Notes under the pieces: generated by a model
What the model was told of the DNA's origin: nothing
Database searches by the model: none
The model's input: only the letters and a program-made list of their open reading frames with translations
Position numbers and translations under genes: made by a program
In this document: positions 1 to 6,616 of the stretch, piece after piece
Layout: every line of letters begins with the position of its first letter
How positions within the stretch are numbered: the first letter of the stretch is position 1
Origin: JBCBSZ01 sp039185015
GTDB lineage: Bacteria; Actinomycetota; Acidimicrobiia; Acidimicrobiales; Poriferisodalaceae
DNA length: 11,593 bases
Direction: 5' to 3'
Assembly (NCBI GenBank): GCA_039185015.1
Contig: JBCDAU010000072.1
Location: forward strand, 1 to 11,593

Positions 1-1173
1 CGGAGCGAGCTCCGAGGACAGGGGCGACTCGCCGAGCAGGATCTCGTAGAGGTCGTCGATGACCTTGTGCTCGGACAGCACGCTGGGCGAGTGCCACGAC
101 GCGCCGACGGCGTAGGCCCGACCGTTCTGCACCGCGCCGAGCTGGCCCCACAACGGGTTGTCCGTGATCGAGGCGATGAGATCCTCGTTCACGTCGGCCG
201 GCTGGGCGGCGTAGATGAAGAGCACATCGGCGTCGATCTCGTCGAGCCAGAGCTCCTGGCTCAGTTGCTCGGTGAACAGCCCATCGGCATTGGTGAACTC
301 GGCCTGGGAGGGGGGACGTTCGATGCCCAGCCTGCCGAGCAGGAGACCGATCGACGATCCGCCCAGACGCAGCTGGACGGCATCGTCGGGTCGAGCCCGC
401 ACGACCGAGACGGTCTGGCCGTCGAGGGAGTCGCCGAGGGCGGCATCGAGCTCCTCGAGTCGAACGTCGGCGTCAGCGATGAGGGCCTCGACCTCGTCGG
501 TGATGCCCATGGCCGCAGCGGCGAACCGGTACTCGACCCGCCAGTCCGCGCCGGTGGAGGAGCTGTCGAACTCGACCATCGGCGCGATCTCGCGCAAGAG
601 CTCCGTCGTCGCCGGATCCACGAAGCCGGCGGTGGCGACGATCAGATCAGGCGCCGCCTCGGCCACGTTCTCGATGTTGATCTGGAACCCGCCGATGTCG
701 GGCAAGCCCTCCGTCGCCTGCTCATAGGGGGCGACCCACTCGGGGTGGGTGATGCCGAGGAAGGTCGAGACCGAGCTCGCCGCCACCCCGAAGTCGGTAC
801 CGGTCACGAGCATGACCTCGATCGGGGCGAAGCCCAGCGGCATGATCCGCTCCGGGGACTCCGGGATGCACACGGGGTCACCGAGCAGGTTGTCGTCGTC
901 GAAGAGCCGGAAACCGGTCTCGCACGGCCCGCCGTCAGCTGTGGTCGCGGGCGCGGCCGTCGTGGTCTCGGAGGTCGCCTCGGCCTCGTCGGTGTCAGAA
1001 CCGGCGGTGGTCACCGGGGCCTCGCTCGTGTTCGCCGCGGCGCTCGCCGCCGTCTCGGGTGTCGAAGCGTCGTCGGTGTCGCCGCAGGCGGTGGCCAGGA
1101 GCAGCATGCCCGCTGCGGCCAGCGTCACGGCGCGCGTCGAGTAGCCGGAAAGGTCAGGAACACGTGGGAGCAC
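1..1173 (-). CDS. Siderophore-binding lipoprotein (FecB/FepB-like), C-terminus cut by window edge
   Basis: Exported, membrane-anchored substrate-binding protein of an iron-siderophore ABC importer. From GTG at 1173 the frame is open for 391 codons to base 1 without a stop; only a short C-terminal piece is probably missing. The start is supported by GCGAGGG about 7 bases upstream. The N-terminus MLPRVPDLSGYSTRAV leads into a hydrophobic stretch and a lipobox ending L-A-T-A-C, with Cys30 as the lipidated residue. A Thr/Ala/Glu-rich tether follows (about 31-75), then two Cys residues about 20 apart that could form a disulfide, then typical class III binding-protein features: PERIMPLG near the domain start and 'AEAAPDLIVAT', the usual (A)xxPDLI(V/I) motif. 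The C-terminal lobe contains 'VQNGRAYAVG', also typical. The frame continues upstream without a stop into the AraC gene, so an AraC-lipoprotein read-through product is formally possible. The ligand cannot be told from the sequence. Confidence 0.88.
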   Translation of the reverse strand, partial: MLPRVPDLSGYSTRAVTLAAAGMLLLATACGDTDDASTPETAASAAANTSEAPVTTAGSDTDEAEATSETTTAAPATTADGGPCETGFRLFDDDNLLGDPVCIPESPERIMPLGFAPIEVMLVTGTDFGVAASSVSTFLGITHPEWVAPYEQATEGLPDIGGFQINIENVAEAAPDLIVATAGFVDPATTELLREIAPMVEFDSSSTGADWRVEYRFAAAAMGITDEVEALIADADVRLEELDAALGDSLDGQTVSVVRARPDDAVQLRLGGSSIGLLLGRLGIERPPSQAEFTNADGLFTEQLSQELWLDEIDADVLFIYAAQPADVNEDLIASITDNPLWGQLGAVQNGRAYAVGASWHSPSVLSEHKVIDDLYEILLGESPLSSELAP

Positions 1174-2013
1174 GTCGCCACCCTCGCCCAACTCATCGCG
1201 CCGCGGAGGCCACACGCGTCGCAGATCCGGAACGGTTGGTGTCCGAGAGCGGGCGTACTCCGACGGCGGAAGACCAACCGCGGCTTTGAAGGCCCGGGTG
1301 AAACCGGCTCGCGAGGAGTAGCCACACCGCCGGGCGACGACCTCGACCGGATCGCCCGAGCCCAGCATCGACATCGCCGACCGAATTCGCAGGTCAGCCC
1401 TCCAGGTCGTGAAGGGCATGCCGGTCTCGGCGGCGAACCGCCGGCGGAAGGTCCGCTCGACGTAGCCCGCGTCGGCGGCGAGAGCGCCGATCGGCCGCTG
1501 GTCGGACGGGTCGGCGAGCAGCTGTAGCGCGACCCTCCGAATCGATGGATCGGTCGGGAGTGGCAGGTCGACCGGCGCCCGGAGCTGGGCGTGAGCGATC
1601 TGTTCGACGACGGCCGACGCGACGTCGCCGGCCCACGGTCGAGACGCCTGCGCCGGCAACCACTCGAGGAGCGCGGTCACGCCGGCGTGCAGCACGAGGT
1701 GGGCGGTGCGCGACCAGGCCAGCGGACAGGTGGCGGCCCGGAACCGAGCGCTCCCGACCGGGACCGACCCCTGGACGCGGATCGACGCTCCCGCGCGCAC
1801 CCACAGCGCATCGGGGGAGAGCAGGAAGGTCGCACGATCACCAGCCGAGACGTGTGCCGTCGACCCGTCGAGTGGCCAGATGAGGTGGTGCTCCTCCGCC
1901 GGTGGCCCTGCCCCGGCGACGTCGAGATCGTCCAACCCGGGAGCAGGAGCGAGGTGCCCGACGGAGACGCCGGTCAGCTCGACACCGTCGCTCGTGATCA
2001 GCGGCAGGCTCAA
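1174..2013 (-). CDS. AraC-family transcriptional regulator, no stop before the downstream lipoprotein
   Basis: Probable cytoplasmic activator of the adjacent siderophore-binding lipoprotein. An N-terminal sensing region of about 165 residues (contains 'GHLAPAPGLDDLD' and 'AGDRATFLLSPDALW') precedes two AraC helix-turn-helix units. Counting from TTG at 2013, the first is at about 172-215 ('RPIGALAADAGYVERTFRRR') and the second at about 222-258 ('VARRCGYSSRAGFTRAFK', then 'GLPPSEYARSRT'). AraC similarity ends near base 1240. From there the same frame runs on through a Pro/Arg-rich linker into the lipoprotein, so the right-hand limit given is only the base before the lipoprotein start. The start is also uncertain. 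TTG 2013 is the only conventional in-frame start seen. A better-looking leaderless ATG at 2084 is one base out of frame, and would join it if the CCCCGGGG run at 2040-2047 were one base longer. Family identity is firm; both gene ends are doubtful. Confidence 0.85.
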
Positions 2014-2083
2014 CGCGCCCGTGACCGCCGTCGGCCGGTCCCCGGGGTCGCGACCGATGTGTGCACATCCCTTCCAGACGTCA

Positions 2084-2102
2084 TCAGGTGAGGTTAATGA
2101 CG
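2084..2102 (-). promoter_or_regulatory. Candidate DtxR/IdeR iron box over the araC promoter -10
   Basis: Read on the plus strand, TCAGGTGAGGTTAATGACG matches the known actinobacterial iron-box consensus TTAGGTTAGGCTAACCTAA at 11 of 19 positions, 11 of them within the first 14. On the minus strand it overlaps a -10-like hexamer TAACCT (2091-2096), followed by six bases and ATG at 2084. That is the same geometry as two other promoters in this window. Iron-loaded DtxR/IdeR bound here would block the promoter of the AraC/lipoprotein unit. The match was counted by eye and the right half-site is weak, so this remains a candidate. Confidence 0.45.
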
Positions 2103-2150
2103 TCGACCCACCCCTCGTGACGGACGCTCCCCACGGGGGTCGTCGAGCCG

Positions 2151-2184
2151 GCGACGGACAGCCGATCGCGGGCTCAGCCGTCGC
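2151..2184 (-). terminator. Hairpin at the end of the SIP gene
   Basis: GCGACGG (2151-2157) pairs with CCGTCGC (2178-2184), and inside it AGCC (2160-2163) pairs with GGCT (2171-2174). The structure spans the SIP stop codon and lies just before the araC promoter. No T-tract follows, as is usual in high-GC actinobacteria. It probably ends or weakens transcription from the ABC-SIP operon, so the AraC/lipoprotein pair likely relies on its own promoter. Confidence 0.45.
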
Positions 2185-3004
2185 GGGCCTGGTCCTTGAT
2201 CCACTGGCGCTTGACCTTGCGCCAGTCCTCGTCGGTGAAGGTCCGCCGCCAGTACGGCGAGATCGACGCGCCGTCGATGTCGACCCCGCGATCGACCTTG
2301 AGGTGCTTGCGCACGGCCCTGGTCTCGCCGGCCTCGCCGTGGACGAACAGCTGGGGCGTACCTGGCAGGAGCTCGAGCGCAGCGACGGCGCCAAGGAGCA
2401 CCTCATCCGGGTGTTCGTGATCCCGTCGGTGCAACCATTCGACCTCGACCCCCGATGGGTGCTGCAGGTCGAGCACGTGGGCGGGCCCGTCGACGACCAC
2501 GAGCGCACGCCCGATCGCCCCGTCGACCATCGCCTCGAGCGAGGCGGCGATCGCCGGCAGCGCGCTCTCGTCGCCGGCAAGCAGGTGCCAGTCCGCCGCC
2601 GGATCGGGCCGGTAGCCGCCCCCCGGTTGGGAGACCTGGAGTCGGTCGCCCGGCGCGGCACGCTGCGCCCAGCTGCCGGCGTACCCCACGTCGCCGTGGG
2701 CGACGAAGTCGATCGTGAGTTGCCCGGTGTCGCCGTCCCAGCGCCGCACGGTGAAGCGCCGCGGTCGGGGCTGGTGCTCCTGGTCGAGCTTGCGCGCGGC
2801 CTTCGGTTCGAAGGGCGGGGTGAGCGTCGACCCCTCGGGAACGAACAGCGGGTTGAGGTAACTGTCCGTGTACGGCTCGGGCGAGAAATCGGCCATGCCG
2901 TCGCCGCCCAACACGACCCGGATCATCGACGGCGACAACTCGACGGTCTCGATCACCTCGCCGTACAGCTCGGCGTCGGGACGGGACCGTCGGAACAGGC
3001 TCAT
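2174..3004 (-). CDS. Siderophore-interacting protein (SIP), FAD-dependent ferric-siderophore reductase
   Basis: Cytoplasmic flavin enzyme that reduces the iron of an imported ferric siderophore so that Fe(II) is released (ViuB/SIP family; the same domain is fused to the N-terminus of mycobacterial IrtA). The 276 residues match the usual family length. The FAD-binding barrel contains 'PRRFTVRRW' (about 81-89), the family's RxYTVR-type flavin motif, then 'DFVAHGDVGYAGSWAQ' (99-114) and 'QPGGGYRP' (126-133). The C-terminal SIP domain has 'LLAGDESALPAI' (141-152), 'FVHGEAGETRAVRKHL' (220-235) and 'SPYWRR...DEDW' near the end. All are characteristic. The ATG overlaps the stop of the upstream ABC subunit as ATGA, which suggests translational coupling. 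A reductase made together with both half-transporters indicates that the transporter imports rather than exports a siderophore. Confidence 0.95.
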   Translation of the reverse strand: MSLFRRSRPDAELYGEVIETVELSPSMIRVVLGGDGMADFSPEPYTDSYLNPLFVPEGSTLTPPFEPKAARKLDQEHQPRPRRFTVRRWDGDTGQLTIDFVAHGDVGYAGSWAQRAAPGDRLQVSQPGGGYRPDPAADWHLLAGDESALPAIAASLEAMVDGAIGRALVVVDGPAHVLDLQHPSGVEVEWLHRRDHEHPDEVLLGAVAALELLPGTPQLFVHGEAGETRAVRKHLKVDRGVDIDGASISPYWRRTFTDEDWRKVKRQWIKDQARDG

Positions 3005-4821
3005 CGGAGCTCCTCGATGTTGGACTGATGGCTTCGCCAGAGTCGGGCGTAGTGCCCGTCGCCTGCGAGGAGCCGAGCGTGGGGGCCATCTTCGACGATG
3101 CGCCCGTCCTCGAGCACGATCACTCGGTCCGCTGCCGCAGCGATCGAGAGGCGGTGGGCGATCGTCACGACGGTCCGGCCGGCCAGCAGCTCGTCGAGCC
3201 CGCTCTGGGTCCGGGCGAGCTGGGCGGCGTCGAGATCGGCGGTGGCCTCATCGAGCACGACGACGGCCGGATCGAGGAGCACGATCCGCGACAGGTTGAG
3301 CTGCTGCACCCGGGGCGGACTCAACGCGACGCTCTCGTCGAGGACGGTGTCGAGTCCGTCGGGCAGCTCGTCGAGCCAGTCGACCCCGACGGCGTCGAGC
3401 GCGGCGAGCACTGCGGCGTCGTCGAGGTCGTGGTGGACGGCGAGGGTCACGTTGTCGCGCACACTCCGGGCGAAGATGTGCGGCTCCTGACCGATCGTCG
3501 CCACCTGCGAGCGCAGGGTCGCCGGCGTTGCAACGGACAGCTCGTCGCCGTCGATGGTGACCCGTCCCGACCACGGGTGGCGCTGGGCGGCGAGCAGCGC
3601 GGCGATCGTCGTCTTCCCGGCACCGCTCGCTCCCACCACGACGAGACGCTGGCCGGCGGGCACCGCGAGGTCGAGGCCATGGAGCACCGGCGTGCCCGCC
3701 CGATACCCGAAGGTCACCCCCTCGAAGCGCACCTCGGCGCCCCGAGCCGCCGAAGCGGAGGTGGACGATCGTTCGTCGACGGCGAACACGTCGGTCGGGC
3801 CGCTGGCCTCGGCGATCCCCACGACCCGCCCCAGCGCCGCCCAGGTGCGGTTGACGTTGTCGAGGGACTGCACGACGTTCGTCAGCGGCATGACGAACTC
3901 GCGAACGTAGAGCGTGAGGGCGGCGACCGACCCGATCGTCGCCCAGCCCCGGTCCACGAACAGCGCACCGACGGCGAGGCTGGTCCCGACCATGAGTGCC
4001 TGGGAGCCGGCCAGCCCGTACCGGAGCTGGTTGCGGGCCGCGACGGTGGCCAACTCCGCGTCGAGGGTGGCCCGGCCGGCGGCGTCGATGTCGTCGACGG
4101 CATCGGCGGTGGCATCGACACCGACCAGTGCGGACGCACCGAGATACCGGTCGTGGATCACGGCGTGATAGCCGGCGGCCGCGCGGCGTTCGGTGCGGTA
4201 CCGAGGCCCGGCGAGGCGCCCGTAGCGCCGAGCGGCGAGCACGCCCGGACCCGCTCCGACCACGACCACGACGGCGAAGATCCGCAGGTCGGTGATGGCC
4301 GCGGCGATGCACATCACGAAGGCCATCGTCGTGAAGAACGTGATGCGCGGGAGCGTCTCACGCACCGCTCCCGCGACCACGCTGACGTCGTCGGTGGTGC
4401 GGGCGATCAGCTCGCCCGTACCCAGCTCATCGACGGCGGCCGCCGGCAACCCGAGGGCGTGGTCGAACACCTCGGTGCGGAGCTCATCGACCATCTGCTC
4501 GCCGACGTCGATCATCGCGACGTAGGCCTTCAGCACACCGGCGGCACCGATCGCCGTCACCACCGCGAGGCCGCCCAGGTACGCAGCGACGGTGCCGTCG
4601 GTGGCGGTGCCCTCGATGGCGAGATCGATGAGGCGACCGATGACGAACGGGACGGCGGCGCCGGCGCTCGTGGCCACCGAGACGAGGATCAGGGTCCGGA
4701 CCAGACGCATCCGGTGCGGTCGGGCGAGCGACGCGAGGCGACGCCTGATGTCGCGCCCCGAGGCCGTCGGTAGGTGTGCTGCTCCGGTGGTCGCCGGTGG
4801 GTCCGGCTCGACGGCCGTCAC
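3001..4821 (-). CDS. Half ABC transporter ABC2 (IrtB/YbtQ-like): intact Walker motifs, degenerate signature
   Basis: Inner-membrane subunit of a heterodimeric exporter-fold transporter, probably a siderophore importer of the IrtAB/YbtPQ type. I start it at GTG 4821, which overlaps the ABC1 stop as GTGA; the frame extends further upstream but there it lies inside ABC1. Length is 606 aa. A membrane domain with about six hydrophobic segments occupies roughly 40-330. The nucleotide-binding domain has an A-loop Tyr (FGY, 373), Walker A GASGAGKTT (397-405), Q-loop 'IGQEPHIF' (Q445), Walker B 'VVVLDEATADLD' (D524, E525) and H-loop 'TIAHRLS' (H556), all intact. The ABC signature, normally LSGGQ, reads LSPPR (500-504). 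The downstream SIP gene overlaps by 4 bases. Import direction is inferred from the operon, not from the fold. Confidence 0.93.
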   Translation of the reverse strand: MTAVEPDPPATTGAAHLPTASGRDIRRRLASLARPHRMRLVRTLILVSVATSAGAAVPFVIGRLIDLAIEGTATDGTVAAYLGGLAVVTAIGAAGVLKAYVAMIDVGEQMVDELRTEVFDHALGLPAAAVDELGTGELIARTTDDVSVVAGAVRETLPRITFFTTMAFVMCIAAAITDLRIFAVVVVVGAGPGVLAARRYGRLAGPRYRTERRAAAGYHAVIHDRYLGASALVGVDATADAVDDIDAAGRATLDAELATVAARNQLRYGLAGSQALMVGTSLAVGALFVDRGWATIGSVAALTLYVREFVMPLTNVVQSLDNVNRTWAALGRVVGIAEASGPTDVFAVDERSSTSASAARGAEVRFEGVTFGYRAGTPVLHGLDLAVPAGQRLVVVGASGAGKTTIAALLAAQRHPWSGRVTIDGDELSVATPATLRSQVATIGQEPHIFARSVRDNVTLAVHHDLDDAAVLAALDAVGVDWLDELPDGLDTVLDESVALSPPRVQQLNLSRIVLLDPAVVVLDEATADLDAAQLARTQSGLDELLAGRTVVTIAHRLSIAAAADRVIVLEDGRIVEDGPHARLLAGDGHYARLWRSHQSNIEELR

Positions 4822-6524
4822 GCCACCGGGTCCGGTTCGCCGAGCCGGCCCCTGACGGGCGCGACCACGACCTCGCACCGCTCCAGCACCGCAGCCGAGG
4901 ACGAGAAGACCAAGGTCGGTCGACCAGCGCGCGCCTGCCCCAGTCGCTCGGCGAGCCGGCCCTCGGTCACCGTGTCCAGCGCGCTCGTCGGCTCGACGAC
5001 GATCAACAGCTCGACGTCGGCGAGCATCGCCTGGGCGACCGCGACCCGCTGGCGCTGCCCGCCTGACAGCCGCACACCACGCTCGCCGATCGGTCGATCG
5101 AGCCCGTCGGGATGGGCGAGCAACTCCTCGGCGGCGGCGACCTGGAGCGCACGCCGGATCGGATCGTCGTGGGCGCTCGGCGAAGCGAGCCGGACCGCTT
5201 CGCGCAGCGGCCCCGAGGGCAACCAGGGATGACCTCCGTCGACGATCGCGACCCGAGCGGCAACGTCGCCGAGCGACCATCGGGCGAGATCGATCTCGCC
5301 CCCGACGGTGACGACCGAGACGGTCAACCCCTCGGCGATCGGGCGGCGGCGGGCGAGGACCGCTGCCAGCTCGGTCGCTCGACCGGGATCGCCGAGGTCG
5401 ACACCCACCAGTCCCCCGATGGGGATGTCGATCGAGTCGTGCCCCGACGCATCGTGGCGCCGGTCGTCCACGCGCAGGTGATCGATCGACGCCACATCGA
5501 TCGCGACGTCGCCGTCGGGCAACGCCGGCGGTGCGCCGGCTGCGGCCTGCACGCGACGGGCTGACGCTCGGCCCTGCGCATGGTCGTCGAACGCGGTGAC
5601 CAGCTCCATCGTCGGCCACTGCAGGTACTGGGTGAGCGCGAGCACCGTCACGAACTGCCCCACGGTCATCGACCCGTCGATCAGGCGACTCGAGGCGAAC
5701 CACAGCGCCGGGAAGATGCTGACGATGGGCGTGGCCATGAACACGGCGAACATGCGGGCCTGGGCCTCGGCCTGAGCGGTGGCCGACGACCTGATCGCCG
5801 AGGAGCGGCCGCGGAACCAGCGCCGGAGCGTCGGCTCCGCTCGCAGCCCCTTGGCCTGGCCCAGCCCGATCATCGAGTCGGAGAGGGCCGCGCTCGCCTC
5901 GGCGAGCCGCGCTCGCTCCCGCTCGGTCCGCTCGGCCAGCGGCTTGCCGAGCGGGGCGATGACCGCTCCGGCGAGCAGGGTCCCGCACAGGGCGGCGGCG
6001 CCGACGACGGGATCCACGACCACGAGCCAGCCCACCATCAACAGCAGGCCGATGATCGCGGTGACCGTCCTCGGTACGACGTCGATCGTGTCGCCGACCT
6101 TGCGGGCGTCGTTGACCGACAGCGAGAGGAGCGAGCCCGGCGCCTGGGTGACCCCGCCGCGTCGTGACATCACCCGGGCGGTGAGGCGCCGTTCGATCCA
6201 GAGCCGCCCGGTCACGTACAGCTCGACCGAGAGCCGCATCTGCAGCGACAGCGCAGCGGCGGCGATCCCGACGACGAGGGCGATCACACCAACGGCGCCA
6301 GCCAGCGAACCGATCACGTCATCGGTCGCCTCGGGACCCGTCGCGGCGACCACCCGATCGACCGCCCAGCCGATCGCCACGGGCAGCGCCACCTCCGCGA
6401 CGGTGGCCACCAGGCCGACGATCGCGGCGACGATCAGCCGGGGGCGCGACCGGCGAGCCATCTCACGCATGAGACCCGAGGCGGTGGTGCCGTCGTCGGT
6501 CTCCTCGGTGCTCGACTGCGACAT
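4818..6524 (-). CDS. Half ABC transporter ABC1 (IrtA/YbtP-like without SIP domain), catalytically degenerate NBD
   Basis: Partner of ABC2, 568 aa. The ATG is preceded by GGAGGA about 9 bases upstream (complement of 6533-6538). Six or so membrane segments lie between about 28 and 310, for example around 29-52, 71-92, 152-190 and 258-280. The nucleotide-binding domain is strongly altered. The Walker A position reads GDPGRATEL (378-386) and lacks the catalytic Lys. The Q-loop region reads VDGGHPWLP. Walker B is LIVVEPTSALD, with Val510 in place of Asp although Glu511 remains. The H-loop reads FSSSAAV with no His. In contrast the signature RLSGGQRQR (485-493) and D-loop SALD are perfect. This subunit can thus lend its signature to ABC2's ATP but probably cannot hydrolyse ATP at its own Walker site. 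Unlike mycobacterial IrtA it has no N-terminal SIP domain; that function is a separate gene at the operon end. Confidence 0.93.
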   Translation of the reverse strand: MSQSSTEETDDGTTASGLMREMARRSRPRLIVAAIVGLVATVAEVALPVAIGWAVDRVVAATGPEATDDVIGSLAGAVGVIALVVGIAAAALSLQMRLSVELYVTGRLWIERRLTARVMSRRGGVTQAPGSLLSLSVNDARKVGDTIDVVPRTVTAIIGLLLMVGWLVVVDPVVGAAALCGTLLAGAVIAPLGKPLAERTERERARLAEASAALSDSMIGLGQAKGLRAEPTLRRWFRGRSSAIRSSATAQAEAQARMFAVFMATPIVSIFPALWFASSRLIDGSMTVGQFVTVLALTQYLQWPTMELVTAFDDHAQGRASARRVQAAAGAPPALPDGDVAIDVASIDHLRVDDRRHDASGHDSIDIPIGGLVGVDLGDPGRATELAAVLARRRPIAEGLTVSVVTVGGEIDLARWSLGDVAARVAIVDGGHPWLPSGPLREAVRLASPSAHDDPIRRALQVAAAEELLAHPDGLDRPIGERGVRLSGGQRQRVAVAQAMLADVELLIVVEPTSALDTVTEGRLAERLGQARAGRPTLVFSSSAAVLERCEVVVAPVRGRLGEPDPVA

Positions 6525-6545
6525 CCTGCGCGTCCTCCGAGGGCG

Positions 6546-6582
6546 ATTGAACTATTTCTCGATGGTGACTGCAAGGAAATAG
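6546..6582 (-). promoter_or_regulatory. ABC operon promoter bracketed by an inverted repeat (likely TetR operator)
   Basis: On the minus strand, a -35-like TTGCAG (6569-6574) and a -10-like TTCAAT (6546-6551) are 17 bases apart. The inverted repeat CTATTTC (6552-6558) / GAAATAG (6576-6582) has one arm just inside the -10 and the other just outside the -35. These are the most AT-rich bases in the neighbourhood. The site lies between the divergent ABC operon and tetR gene, so the TetR product is the likely binder, repressing the operon until a ligand (perhaps a siderophore) is bound. A start near 6539 would leave a short leader carrying the GGAGGA ribosome-binding site. Confidence 0.6.
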
Positions 6583-6604
6583 CGAAATGGGAAGGCGGCT
6601 GGAC

Positions 6605-6610
6605 TACGGT
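6605..6610 (+). promoter_or_regulatory. -10 hexamer for a leaderless tetR mRNA
   Basis: TACGGT fits the actinobacterial TANNNT -10 pattern and lies exactly six bases before the ATG at 6617, so transcription would start at or next to the start codon. No good ribosome-binding site precedes the ATG. This spacing supports the 6617 start over the upstream in-frame ATG at 6587. Confidence 0.5.
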
Positions 6611-6616
6611 GGCTCC

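Noticed and set aside
1125..1325. 66-codon minus-strand frame between AraC and the first lipoprotein
   Set aside because: It overlaps the AraC helix-turn-helix and signal peptide frames and shows no recognisable feature; the ATG near 1199 (MSWARVATC...) could only matter if there were an undetected indel.
1706..4773. Two long plus-strand open frames (1706-3028 and 3028-4773)
   Set aside because: They lie antisense to SIP and ABC2, which have clear family motifs. Their translations are rich in Arg/Asp/Gly/His without any domain, as expected for shadow frames in high-GC DNA.
4822..5988. N-terminal extension of the ABC2 frame up to 5988
   Set aside because: It overlaps ABC1 on the same strand, is Arg/Ala/Pro-rich without domains, and the GTG at 4821 overlapping the ABC1 stop is the natural start.
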